NCBI GenBank assembly: GCA_963785815.1 | Contig: CAWAWN010000003.1 | Span: 372,001 to 436,000, forward strand | Reading direction: 5' to 3' | Origin: UBA4742 sp963785815 | GTDB lineage: Bacteria > Actinomycetota > Acidimicrobiia > Acidimicrobiales > Acidimicrobilacustridaceae | DNA length: 64,000 nt | In this document: positions 34,019-42,277 of the stretch, piece after piece | How the letters are laid out: each line of letters starts with the position of its first letter | Position numbering within the stretch: the first letter of the stretch is position 1 | Notes under the pieces: generated by a model | The model's input: only the letters and a program-made list of their open reading frames with translations | Databases searched by the model: none | Told to the model about the DNA's origin: nothing | Position numbers and translations under genes: made by a program

Positions 34019-35641
34019 CTACCGGGCGACGGCGGGGCCCACCGGGACGGGTCGGCTCAGGCTCGAAGGTCGCTGGACGCCTCCGCCGGCCACCGTCCAG
34101 CGGCCCATGAGCGGGGTGCCGGCGGGATCGCCGAACACGAAGGACAGGTCGGCGGGACCTGGGGTGTTGCTGTTGCGCAGGTAGAACACGCCGTTGCGGT
34201 AGACGCCGACGGTGTCGTTGCCCGAGCCGTCGAAGTCGCCCACCACGGGCAGGTCGCCGGGGTCGCCGAAGGGCACCACGATGTCGGCGGGACCTGGTGT
34301 GTTGGAGTTCCGCAGGTAGAACACGCCGTTGCGGAAGACGCCGATGGTGTCGATGCCCGTGCCGTTCCAGTCACCGGTCACCGGGTGGTCGCCGGGGTCG
34401 CCGAAGGGCACGATCACGTCGGCCACCCCGCTGGTGTTGGAGTTCCGCAGGTAGAAGACGCCGTGTCGGTAGACCCCGACGGTGTCGGTGCCGTCGCCGT
34501 TCCAGTCGCCGGCCACGGGCAGGTCGCCGGTGGTGCCGTAGCCGATGATGGTGTCGGGGGCGGTGCTCAGCAACGAGTCGCGCAGCCGCCAGCGGCCGTC
34601 GCGGAAGGCGGCGGGGGAGTCCGCGGCGCCGGCGTGCCAGTGGCCCACGACCGGCAGGTCGCCGGGGTCGCCGAACACCTGGGTCACGTCGGCGGACCCG
34701 CTGGCGAGGCCGTAGCGGTAGTTCCAGACCAGTGCGGGGGCCACGGGCAGGCAACCCAGCAGCGGGTTGGTGGTGCCCGGTCCCTCGTTGATGGCGTAGG
34801 CGCACACCGTGTGGCTGGCGGGTGACACGGCCAGGGTGGCCACGAACCCGTGCCCGCTGTGCTCGAGCACGCCGTCGGACCACGGCTGGTTGGCGGTCAC
34901 CCGTTCGGCGAAGGCGCCGTCGAGGTAGATGTCGATGGGGATGGGGCCGTTCACGTCGGGGTCGAGGGCCCAGCCCGTCACGGTCAGCACGCCGTCGGTG
35001 ACCGAGGCGGCGCCGATGCCGCCGATGGCCACGTGCAGGCAGGGGGCGTCGTGGGGGCCGGTGGAGTCGTCGGTGGCGGGCGTGGTCGTACAGGTGGCTT
35101 CGATCTCCCACGGTGGGATGCAGGTGACCAGCCGGCACACGATGGGACCCAGGCAGGGGATGGCCTGGTTGCACTGGCCGTAGCGGAACTCGTTGCACCC
35201 GGCCCGCCGCTCGTTGCAGTTGCCGTTCGCACACCCGCACCCGGTGCCCGAGCAGGCACCCGCGCACAAGCCCGTGCTGCCGCAGCCGCAGCTCCCGCAC
35301 CCCGCGTTGCAGTCCATGTAGTAGCGCGGGCCGCCGCAGAAGCCCGAGCCGTCCGCCTTCCACCAGCCGGCCACCGCGGTGCCCGGCGGGCAGGCGTTGG
35401 CCCCGTAGATCGAGCAGCAGAACTCGGTGTAGCCGTCGCAGCACAGCGCACCGCAGTCGCAGTTCTCACCCACGCACGAGCACACCGCGGCGTAGGCGGT
35501 GGTGGGACGCAGGAGCAGGTCGGCCGGGGCCACGGTGAGGGCGCTGCCCACGATGGCGGATCGGGCCAGGAAGCTGCGCCGCCCGATCCGGTTGGCCAGC
35601 CCCGCGGACAGCCGCTCGACCAGCGTGGCCCGCTCACCCAT
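34019..35641 (-). CDS. Tat-exported Cys-rich protein with C-terminal FG-GAP-like repeats
   Basis: 540 residues. Twin-arginine signal GRRSFLARS (Arg21-Arg22), cut near residue 51. Residues ~54-185 are extremely Cys-rich (about 28 Cys), with YTEFCCSIYGANACPPG, AVAGWWKADGSGFCGGPRYYMDC and CNEFRYGQCNQ, resembling the light-chain fold of methylamine dehydrogenase. A short Ig-like linker follows (VTDGVLTVTGWALDPD). The rest is five ~45-residue repeats around GDPGDLPVVGDWNGDGTDTVGVYRNGVFYLRNSNTPG split across blades, likely a beta-propeller. A TAGGAT box (35684-35689) gives a ~35-nt leader. Confidence 0.75.
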   Translation of the reverse strand: MGERATLVERLSAGLANRIGRRSFLARSAIVGSALTVAPADLLLRPTTAYAAVCSCVGENCDCGALCCDGYTEFCCSIYGANACPPGTAVAGWWKADGSGFCGGPRYYMDCNAGCGSCGCGSTGLCAGACSGTGCGCANGNCNERRAGCNEFRYGQCNQAIPCLGPIVCRLVTCIPPWEIEATCTTTPATDDSTGPHDAPCLHVAIGGIGAASVTDGVLTVTGWALDPDVNGPIPIDIYLDGAFAERVTANQPWSDGVLEHSGHGFVATLAVSPASHTVCAYAINEGPGTTNPLLGCLPVAPALVWNYRYGLASGSADVTQVFGDPGDLPVVGHWHAGAADSPAAFRDGRWRLRDSLLSTAPDTIIGYGTTGDLPVAGDWNGDGTDTVGVYRHGVFYLRNSNTSGVADVIVPFGDPGDHPVTGDWNGTGIDTIGVFRNGVFYLRNSNTPGPADIVVPFGDPGDLPVVGDFDGSGNDTVGVYRNGVFYLRNSNTPGPADLSFVFGDPAGTPLMGRWTVAGGGVQRPSSLSRPVPVGPAVAR

Positions 35642-35813
35642 CGAGTTCAAGGCCGGGGCCGCGGCGCGGGAGACATGGGCCCCGATCCTAGGACGGTGGG
35701 CGGGGGCGTAACGATCGACCCCTGCCGACGTCAGGGTCATGGTGACCGCGACCGACAGGTCGGTTGGCGCGATCGCGGACAGTCCACACGGGCACTCGAT
35801 CGAGGAGGTCGGC

Positions 35814-36155
35814 ATGAGCGGTGAAGGTGTGGAGGCAGCCGTGGCCCAGATCCGGGTCGACCGGGATCTGGCCGAGCGGGTGGTGGTGCGGGGCGCGCCC
35901 GCCCTGGACGGGTTCGAGCTGACGCCGGACGAGGCCGCGGCGGTGGTCGACGCCCTGCGGCTCGACGTGCGCGTCACCGATGATGAGGTAGCCGGTTTCT
36001 CGTTCTCGTTCGGCATGCCGCTCGACAACGTGATCGGTGTGGGCCGCCAGCTCGGCGTCCAGGGCCCGGGCGTGCCGGGCGGGGACTGGATCGACCGCGG
36101 CGGCGACCGCGCCGGGTGGATCGAACGCCTCGGTCCGGAAGGATCGCAGGCCTGA
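35814..36155 (+). CDS. Small protein of unknown function (113 residues)
   Basis: Not recognised with confidence. GAGGAGG lies 6 nt before the ATG. Residues 1-55 look like a small helical domain (IRVDRDLAERVVVRGAPALDGFELTPDEAAAVVDAL), similar in style to LigA/Nif11-type leader-like domains; the rest is Gly-rich (FSFSFGMPLDNVIGVGRQLGVQGPGVPGGDW). The gene overlaps or touches the following glycosyltransferase-like gene. It could be a peptide precursor or an accessory subunit; neither is shown. Confidence 0.5.
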   Translation: MSGEGVEAAVAQIRVDRDLAERVVVRGAPALDGFELTPDEAAAVVDALRLDVRVTDDEVAGFSFSFGMPLDNVIGVGRQLGVQGPGVPGGDWIDRGGDRAGWIERLGPEGSQA

Positions 36156-37111
36156 GCCCGTTCGCCCGCCGCCTGCGCATCCTGGCCACCGAGGCCGACC
36201 CCTTCCCGGAGTGGTGGCCCAGGGCGGCGGTGGACGAGGCCTTCGAGGTGGTGACGGCCCGGGCCGACGCGCTCGTGCTGCCCATGCCGACGTGGCGCTG
36301 GGGACCCGAGGACTTCGCCGACGCCACCGACGTGGCGCGTCGGGCCGGGGTCCCGACCGCGGTCTACAACCGGTTCGACAGCTGGGACGATCCCGCGCGG
36401 GCCTGGCGAGGTGATCCGGCCTTCACCCCCCTGGTGCACGAGTACTGCGGGGTCGCCACCGTGGTGGCCGGACCCCAGCTCCCCGCGTCGGGCGGCCCCA
36501 CCCGTCCGGTGCCGTTGCCCTACCCGCCGCTGGTGCCCCGCCGGGCCGCGCCCGGGGCGTGGGGACCGACGGAGATGGACGTGCACTTCGCCGGCTTCTA
36601 CCGCCCGGCCGGGTGGGCCGGGCCGGCGCGCGACACCCGGGACCGCCACCACCGCGGCCACCTGCTCGACCAGCTGCGCGGGGCGATCGACCCCGATCGC
36701 CTGCAGGTGCGCCGAGGGGTCTACTGGGAGAGCGAACCGGCCGAGCAGGAGGCCATGCGAGCCCGATCGACGGCCGAGATGGATCGGTCGGCCATCGTGT
36801 TCGCACCCGCCGGCTACGGCTACCTCACCATGCGCCACGCCGATGGGTGGGCCCGCGCTCGGGTGGTGCTGTCCGAGCCGGTGACGTGCCACATCCTGGT
36901 GCCCGAGCCCGAGCGCTGGGACGCCGGCGAGATCGTGGTGCCCTACGACCCCACGGGCCGCGACCTGGCCGAGGTGGTCACCGCCGCTCTCGACGATCCG
37001 GCCCGCCTGGCCGAGGTGGCCCGCGCCGGGTGGGAGTACGGGCGTCGCTGGACCGAACCCGCCGCCCAGGCCCGCCTGCTGGCCGAGGCCCTGGCCGTCT
37101 GCCGCGGGTGA
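36116..37111 (+). CDS. Glycosyltransferase/exostosin-like protein
   Basis: 331 residues from GTG 36116, overlapping the previous gene by 40 nt; CTG 36152 (CTGA overlap) is an alternative start. The N-terminal half has a Rossmann-like series (RRLRILATEADPFPEWWP, ADALVLPMPTW, VPTAVYNRFDSWDD). The C-terminal half contains SAIVFAPAGYGYLTMRHADGWARARVVLSEP, like the nucleotide-sugar part of exostosin or GT-B proteins, and ends in a helix AEVARAGWEYGRRWTEPAAQA typical of GT-B. Soluble; donor and acceptor unknown. Confidence 0.55.
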   Translation: MDRTPRSGRIAGLSPFARRLRILATEADPFPEWWPRAAVDEAFEVVTARADALVLPMPTWRWGPEDFADATDVARRAGVPTAVYNRFDSWDDPARAWRGDPAFTPLVHEYCGVATVVAGPQLPASGGPTRPVPLPYPPLVPRRAAPGAWGPTEMDVHFAGFYRPAGWAGPARDTRDRHHRGHLLDQLRGAIDPDRLQVRRGVYWESEPAEQEAMRARSTAEMDRSAIVFAPAGYGYLTMRHADGWARARVVLSEPVTCHILVPEPERWDAGEIVVPYDPTGRDLAEVVTAALDDPARLAEVARAGWEYGRRWTEPAAQARLLAEALAVCRG

Positions 37112-37410
37112 TCTGCACCTGGGCCGATCACCCACGAGTGGCCAACACCTTGGTCTCATCGGTCACCGTGGCCTACACCAACTACTCCGACGACGGCTAC
37201 CACGTCATCAACGGCACCGAGAGCGTGTCGCTCCCCAGCGCCGGTGTGGTCCAGACCGTGACCTGGCACTCGAACCTGACCCTCACCGGATGCCAGAGCG
37301 GCACGAAGCTGACCGGTGAGCCCGGTGGCTTCGTGCTCACCGAGGACGAGTAGAACACCATCTTCACCGCCACGGGAACCCTGGTCACGATCAACCCGTC
37401 AACGGCACCT
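37108..37410 (+). pseudogene. Remnant of a secreted beta-rich domain, interrupted by TAG
   Basis: Open frame from 37108 (GTGA overlap with the previous stop) reads VAYTNYSDDGYHVINGTESVS, VTWHSNLTLTGCQSGTKLTG and GGFVLTEDE to a TAG at 37351-37353. The same frame continues after the stop with plausible beta-strand sequence (NTIFTATGTLVTINPS). It looks like the C-terminal part of an exported protein that lost its start and gained a stop. A short real ORF of 81 codons is the alternative. Confidence 0.45.
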
Positions 37411-37515
37411 GAAGTGGTCGGAACCCGGTCACGGTCTGTCACAACGCCTGTGACAAACCGTGACAGCCCTCCGAGCGGAGTTGATGAGGAAGGCGGCGGC
37501 CGGTTGCCTGCTGGG

Positions 37516-37587
37516 CGCCCTCGGCAGGACTCGAACCTGCGCACACGGCTCCGGAGGCCGATGCTCTATCCGCTGAGCTACGAGGGC
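37516..37587 (-). tRNA. tRNA-Arg, anticodon CCG
   Basis: Full cloverleaf on the minus strand: acceptor GCCCTCG/CGAGGGC, D-arm GCTC-AGCGGATA-GAGC, anticodon loop CTCCGGA (anticodon CCG, reading CGG), T-arm GCAGG-TTCGAGT-CCTGC. The anticodon stem has a U-U mismatch at 27-43. No encoded CCA directly after the discriminator G. It is divergent from argS. Confidence 0.93.
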
Positions 37588-37634
37588 AAGGGACGCGATG
37601 CTAGCGGCAACGGCCAACGCGGCGGAACGGAGTG

Positions 37635-37701
37635 AAGCCGCTCGTCGGATGGCACCCGGATGCCGGAGGCGCCCGCCGGGAGGCTTGCCGACCAGAGGGC
37701 C
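37635..37701 (+). repeat. Intergenic repeat family R80, copy 3 (5'-shortened)
   Basis: Matches copies 1-2 from AGCCGCT onward, with the core GATGCCGGAGGCGCCC identical. It lies 48 bp beyond the 5' end of the tRNA-Arg gene and upstream of argS. Confidence 0.8.
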
Positions 37702-37800
37702 AGGAGAGTCGGCGAACCGGGTTCGGCTCCGGGCGGGGCCCCGGGTACGATCCAGCCACCCCGAGGTCGACCACCGTCCCGGTGCTCGGAAAGGAACCCG

Positions 37801-39408
37801 TTGATCCGCGACCAGCTCGCCGACGCCCTGCGCCGCGCCCTGGCCACCCTCGAGGTCGAGCCTGTGCCCCCGTCCATCGGGATGGAGCGCCCGGCCCGGC
37901 GCGAGCACGGCGATTGGTCGTCGAACGTGGCCCTGGTCACGGCCAAGGCCGCGGGGCGCAACCCGCGTGAGCTGGCCGGCCAGCTGGCCGAGGTGCTCAG
38001 CGCCGCACCGCCGGCCCACGTCACCTCCGTCGAGGTGGCCGGTCCCGGGTTCGTCAACTTCCACCTGGCCGACTCCTGGTTGCACGACGTGCTGGCCGAC
38101 GTGGTCGACCAGGGCGTCGACGGCTTCGCGCGACTCACGTCGGGAGCCGGCCGGCGGGTCAACGTCGAGTTCGTGAGCGCCAACCCGACCGGTCCGCTGC
38201 ACGCCGGCCACGGCCGGGGCGCGGCCTACGGCGACTCGCTGGCCCGGCTGCTCGAGCGCGTCGGCTACGAGGTCTGGCGCGAGAACTACCTGAACGACCG
38301 GGGCACCCAGATGGCCAAGTTCGCCGCCTCCCTGGCCGCCCGGCGGGCGGGCACCGACCTGCCCGAGGACGGCTACGCCGGGCGGTACGTCATCGATTGG
38401 GCCGCCCAGATGCCCGATGACGCCGACCCGCTCAGCTGGGGCGAGGCCCGGGCCATCGAGGACCACCGCGAGGTGCTGGCCGCGCTCGACATCCACTACG
38501 ACACCTGGTTCAGCGAGCGCTCGCTGGTCGACTCGGGCGCCATGGAGGCCACCCTCGACGACCTTCGGTCCCATGGCGTGGTGGTCGAGGCCGACGGGGC
38601 CACGTGGCTGCGCAGCACCGACTTCGGCGACGACAAGGACCGGGTGCTGGTTCGCAGCGACGGCGAGCCGACCTACCTGCTGCCCGACATCGCCTACCAC
38701 CGCGACAAGTTCGCCCGGGGCTTCGACCTGCTGATCGACGTGTGGGGCGCCGACCACCACGGCTACGTGCCGCGCATGAAGGCGGCCATGCAGGCCGTCG
38801 GCCACGACCCGGCTGAGCTGGAGGTGTCGATCGTCCAACTCATGACCCTGGTGCGCGACGGCGCGGTGGTGCGCATCTCCAAGCGGACCGGCGACATCGT
38901 GGAGCTGCGCGAGGTGATCGACGAGGTCGGCCCCGATGCCGCCCGGCTCACCTTCCTGCTCCAGTCCATCGACAGCCCCCAGACCTTCGACCTGGACGTC
39001 GTGGCCACCCAGGCCATGGACAACCCCGTCTACTACGTGCAGATGGCCCACGCCCGCCTGCGCTCCATCGAGCGACGAGCGGCCGAGTTGGGCGTGGAGC
39101 GGTCACCCATCGGTCAGGTAGATCTGGCCGTGCTGGTCCATGGGCGTGAGCTCGACGTGCTGCGCGTGCTGTCCACCCTGCCCGACACGGTGGCCACCGC
39201 CTGTGCCGACCGCGCCCCGCACCGCATCGCCACCTGGGTGCGCGAGCTGGCCGGCGCCGTGCACGGCTTCTACCACGACTGCTACGTGCTGGGCGACGGC
39301 CTTGCGCCCGAACTGACCCAGGCCCGCCTGTGGCTGGTCGAGGCGGCCGCCATCGGTCTGGCCATCGGCCTGGACCTGCTCGGGGTGGGCGCCCCCGACT
39401 CGATGTGA
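37801..39408 (+). CDS. argS: Arginyl-tRNA synthetase
   Basis: 535 residues from TTG, with GGAAAGGA 5 nt upstream. Class Ia signatures: SANPTGPLHAGHGRGAAYGD (HIGH equivalent HAGH) and VRISKRTGD (KMSKS-like), plus an N-terminal ArgRS additional domain and a C-terminal anticodon-binding DALR domain (VYYVQMAHARLRSI). Charges tRNA-Arg with arginine. A TACGAT promoter-like box lies at ~37746. Its stop overlaps the lysA GTG (GTGA), coupling argS and lysA. Confidence 0.93.
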   Translation: MIRDQLADALRRALATLEVEPVPPSIGMERPARREHGDWSSNVALVTAKAAGRNPRELAGQLAEVLSAAPPAHVTSVEVAGPGFVNFHLADSWLHDVLADVVDQGVDGFARLTSGAGRRVNVEFVSANPTGPLHAGHGRGAAYGDSLARLLERVGYEVWRENYLNDRGTQMAKFAASLAARRAGTDLPEDGYAGRYVIDWAAQMPDDADPLSWGEARAIEDHREVLAALDIHYDTWFSERSLVDSGAMEATLDDLRSHGVVVEADGATWLRSTDFGDDKDRVLVRSDGEPTYLLPDIAYHRDKFARGFDLLIDVWGADHHGYVPRMKAAMQAVGHDPAELEVSIVQLMTLVRDGAVVRISKRTGDIVELREVIDEVGPDAARLTFLLQSIDSPQTFDLDVVATQAMDNPVYYVQMAHARLRSIERRAAELGVERSPIGQVDLAVLVHGRELDVLRVLSTLPDTVATACADRAPHRIATWVRELAGAVHGFYHDCYVLGDGLAPELTQARLWLVEAAAIGLAIGLDLLGVGAPDSM

Positions 39409-40676
39409 GCCGCCTCCCCTGGTCGCTGCTGCCCGACTCGGCCACCGAGGGCCCCGACGGGCACCTGGTGGTGGGCGGCTGCGACGTCATCGACCTGGCC
39501 AGCGAGTTCGGCACGCCCCTGTTCGTGTACGACGAGGTCCAGCTGCGCGCCCGCTGCGCCGAGGCCGTGGCCGGGTTCGGCGCCGGGGTGAGCTACGCCA
39601 CCAAAGCCTTCCTGTGTCGCGCCATGGCCCGGCTGGCCACCGAGGCCGGCATGCACCTCGACGTGTCCACCGCGGGCGAGTACCACGTGGCCCGCGCCGC
39701 CGGCGTGCCGCCCGGGTCCCTGGTGCTGCACGGCAACAACAAGTCGATCGACGAGCTGCGCGTCGCGCTGGGCGAGGGCGTGGGTCGGGTCGTGGTCGAC
39801 TCGTTCGACGAGCTCGACCGCATCGAGGCCCTGGTGGCCGAGGGGCTGGCGCCCCCCAAGGTGCTGATCCGCATCACCCCTGGGGTCGAGGCCCACACCC
39901 ACGAGTTCGTGCGCACCGGCCAGGACGACTCGAAGTTCGGCTTCGGCGTGGCCTCGGGCGCGGCGGCCACGGCTCTGGCCCGGGCGTCGGCCTCCGACGC
40001 GGTGGAGCTGGTGGGCATGCACGCCCACCTGGGCAGCCAGGTCTTCGAGGCGCGGTTCTTCGAGCTGGCCGTCGAGGCCCTGGCTCCCTTCTTCGCCGAG
40101 CACCCCGTCGACGAGCTGTCCATCGGCGGCGGGCTCGGGGTGGCCTACGTGGAAGGTGAGCAGGCTCCGACCATCACCGAGTGGGCCGACGCCATCCACC
40201 GGGCCTGCGCCCAGGCCGGCATCCGCGCCCGGGTGACGGCCGAGCCCGGTCGGTCCATCGCCGCCTCGGCCGCGCTCACCCTCTACACGGTGGGCACCAT
40301 CAAGGACCTGCCGGGCATCCGCACCTACGTGTCGGTGGACGGGGGGATGAGCGACAACCCGCGGCCCGTGCTCTACGGCAGCGGCTACGAGACCTTCCTG
40401 GCCCGGTCGGTGGCGGCCGACCGGGATCGCCCGGTGCGGGTGGTGGGCAAGCACTGCGAGTCGGGCGATCTGTTGGTCCGCGAGGGCTGGGTGCCGTCGG
40501 ACCTGGCCGTGGGCGACATCCTGTGCACGCCGGTCACCGGGGCCTACGGCCACTCGATGGGATCCAACTACAACAAGGTCCTGCGCCCCGCCGTCGTGTT
40601 CGTGGCCGACGGGGCGGCCCGAGTGGTCGTGCGGCGAGAGACCCTCGACGACCTGCTGGCCTGCGACGTCGGTTGA
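39405..40676 (+). CDS. lysA: Diaminopimelate decarboxylase
   Basis: 423 residues from GTG overlapping the argS stop. PLP lysine in SYATKAFLCRA, glycine-rich phosphate loop SIGGGLGVAY, MHAHLGSQVFE, and the second active-site segment GKHCESGDLLVREGWVP. It decarboxylates meso-diaminopimelate to lysine, the final lysine step. The argS-lysA-hom-thrC order is widely conserved in actinobacteria. Confidence 0.93.
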   Translation: MSRLPWSLLPDSATEGPDGHLVVGGCDVIDLASEFGTPLFVYDEVQLRARCAEAVAGFGAGVSYATKAFLCRAMARLATEAGMHLDVSTAGEYHVARAAGVPPGSLVLHGNNKSIDELRVALGEGVGRVVVDSFDELDRIEALVAEGLAPPKVLIRITPGVEAHTHEFVRTGQDDSKFGFGVASGAAATALARASASDAVELVGMHAHLGSQVFEARFFELAVEALAPFFAEHPVDELSIGGGLGVAYVEGEQAPTITEWADAIHRACAQAGIRARVTAEPGRSIAASAALTLYTVGTIKDLPGIRTYVSVDGGMSDNPRPVLYGSGYETFLARSVAADRDRPVRVVGKHCESGDLLVREGWVPSDLAVGDILCTPVTGAYGHSMGSNYNKVLRPAVVFVADGAARVVVRRETLDDLLACDVG

Positions 40677-40678
40677 CC

Positions 40679-40728
40679 TGGGACGACGCGGGACGACGCG
40701 GGTCGACGCGGGTCGACGCGGGTCACGC
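40679..40728 (+). repeat. Short tandem repeat of GG(A/T)CGACGCG
   Basis: Four to five imperfect 10-bp units directly after the lysA stop codon. Confidence 0.8.
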
Positions 40729-40821
40729 AGGTTGACGTCGGGCTCCCGGCGGGTGGTGACCGGCGGAAGGGGGGCGCTGGACCGCCAGGAGCCCGACCCG
40801 GCTCACGCTAGGCCGGCTCAG

Positions 40822-40857
40822 ATGGAAAAGCAATGAAACATCATTTAACATCACGCG
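40822..40857. promoter_or_regulatory. AT-rich island with paired AACATCA boxes upstream of hom
   Basis: A ~35-bp AT-rich stretch in otherwise GC-rich DNA. AACATCA occurs at 40837-40843 and 40847-40853, 10 bp apart (one helical turn), about 100 bp before hom. Possible operator or distal promoter. Confidence 0.4.
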
Positions 40858-40936
40858 AGATGCCCACACTGCGGCGGTCGGGCGCGGACGTTCCAGGCCA
40901 GCGGTATCTCGTACCGGATGCTCCCGGGCGGGCCAC

Positions 40937-40942
40937 TAGCGT
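40937..40942 (+). promoter_or_regulatory. -10 box of leaderless hom
   Basis: TAGCGT, then GGAGGC (6 nt), then GTG at 40949. Confidence 0.6.
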
Positions 40943-40948
40943 GGAGGC

Positions 40949-42277
40949 GTGAACGGATCATCGGTGAGGGTGGGCCTCCTGGGCTGTGGGACGGTGGGAT
41001 CGGCGTTGGTGCAGCTGGTCCAGGAGCAGGCGGACGGCATCGAGGCGCGCACCGGCCTGCGCCTGGAGATCGCCCGGGTGGCCGTGCGCAACGCCTCCAA
41101 GGACCGCGGCGTCGACGTGTCCCGCGACCGGTTCACCAACGACGCGGCCTCGGTGGTCAACGACCCCGACATCGACGTGGTCATCGAGGTCATCGGCGGC
41201 ATCGAGCCGGCCCGCCAGCTCATCCTCGATGCCCTCAAGGCGGGCAAGCCGGTGGTCACGGCCAACAAGGAGCTGTTGGCCAACGTGGGCGCCGAGGTGT
41301 TCGCGGCAGCCGAGGCGTCCGGGGTCGACGTGCTGTTCGAGGCGGCCGTGGGCGGGGGCATCCCGTTGGTGCGACCGCTGCGCGAGTCGTTGCTGGGCGA
41401 ACCCATCGATCAGGTCATGGGCATCGTCAACGGCACCACCAACTACATCCTCACCCGCATGACCGAGTCGGGCGCCAGCTACGAGGCGGCCCTGGCCGAG
41501 GCTCAGGCCCTGGGGTACGCCGAGGCCGATCCCACCGCCGACGTGGAGGGCTACGACGCCGCGGCCAAGATCGCCATCCTGGCCAGCATCGCCTTCGGGG
41601 CGCGGGTGGTGGCCGGCGACGTGTACCACGAGGGCATCTCGGGGTTGTCGGCCTCCGACATCGCCTTCGCCGGGCGCAACGGCTACGTGGTCAAGCTGGT
41701 GGCGGTGGCCGAGCAGCTGGCGCCCGGCCGTCCCGAGCTGGCCGTGCGCGTCCACCCGGTCATGCTGCCCACCACCCACCCGTTGGCCTCGGTCCGGGGC
41801 AGCTTCAACGCTGTGTTCGTGCAGGGCGCCGCGGTGGGCGAGCTCATGTTCTACGGCCGAGGCGCCGGCGCCAACCCGTCGGCCAGCGCCGTGCTGGGCG
41901 ACCTCATCGACGCCTCGTTGAACCTGCGCAAGGGATCGAGCGCCAGCATCGGCTCGTTGCGCGAGGTGCCCATCCGCCCGGTCGACGACCTCGAGTCGGC
42001 CTACTACCTGCACCTCCACGTCGTCGACCGACCGGGGGTGCTGGCTGCGGTGGCCGGCGTCTTCGGCAGCCACGGCGTGTCCATCAGCTCCATGAGCCAG
42101 GGCCTGCCCGAGCTGGGTCCGGGCCAGACCGAGGCCGAGGCCGACCTGGTCTTCATCACCCACGACGCCCTCGAGCGCGACGTGCAGGCCACCTTGCGCG
42201 ACCTGCGTGAGCTCGACGCCGTGCGCCACCTGGGCAGCCTCATCCGGGTGCTGGCCGACGAGCCCGAGACGGCATGA
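40949..42277 (+). CDS. hom: Homoserine dehydrogenase
   Basis: 442 residues from GTG. NAD(P)-binding LLGCGTVGSALVQLV, VVTANKELLA, the family signature AYAEADPTADVEGYDAAAKIAILA (as GYAEADPTADVEG) and catalytic Lys in the AAKIAIL helix. C-terminal ACT domain (YYLHLHVVDRPGVLAAVAGVF) for threonine feedback. It reduces aspartate semialdehyde to homoserine. Stop overlaps thrC (ATGA). Confidence 0.93.
   Translation: MNGSSVRVGLLGCGTVGSALVQLVQEQADGIEARTGLRLEIARVAVRNASKDRGVDVSRDRFTNDAASVVNDPDIDVVIEVIGGIEPARQLILDALKAGKPVVTANKELLANVGAEVFAAAEASGVDVLFEAAVGGGIPLVRPLRESLLGEPIDQVMGIVNGTTNYILTRMTESGASYEAALAEAQALGYAEADPTADVEGYDAAAKIAILASIAFGARVVAGDVYHEGISGLSASDIAFAGRNGYVVKLVAVAEQLAPGRPELAVRVHPVMLPTTHPLASVRGSFNAVFVQGAAVGELMFYGRGAGANPSASAVLGDLIDASLNLRKGSSASIGSLREVPIRPVDDLESAYYLHLHVVDRPGVLAAVAGVFGSHGVSISSMSQGLPELGPGQTEAEADLVFITHDALERDVQATLRDLRELDAVRHLGSLIRVLADEPETA

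Noticed and set aside
34019..37159. Very long minus-strand open frame beyond the Tat-protein start
   Set aside because: High GC leaves few stops. The part beyond 35641 is antisense to two plus-strand genes with better protein character and has no family features.
37414..37635. Small plus-strand coding frame after the pseudogene
   Set aside because: It runs through the complement of the tRNA-Arg gene and has no start signals.
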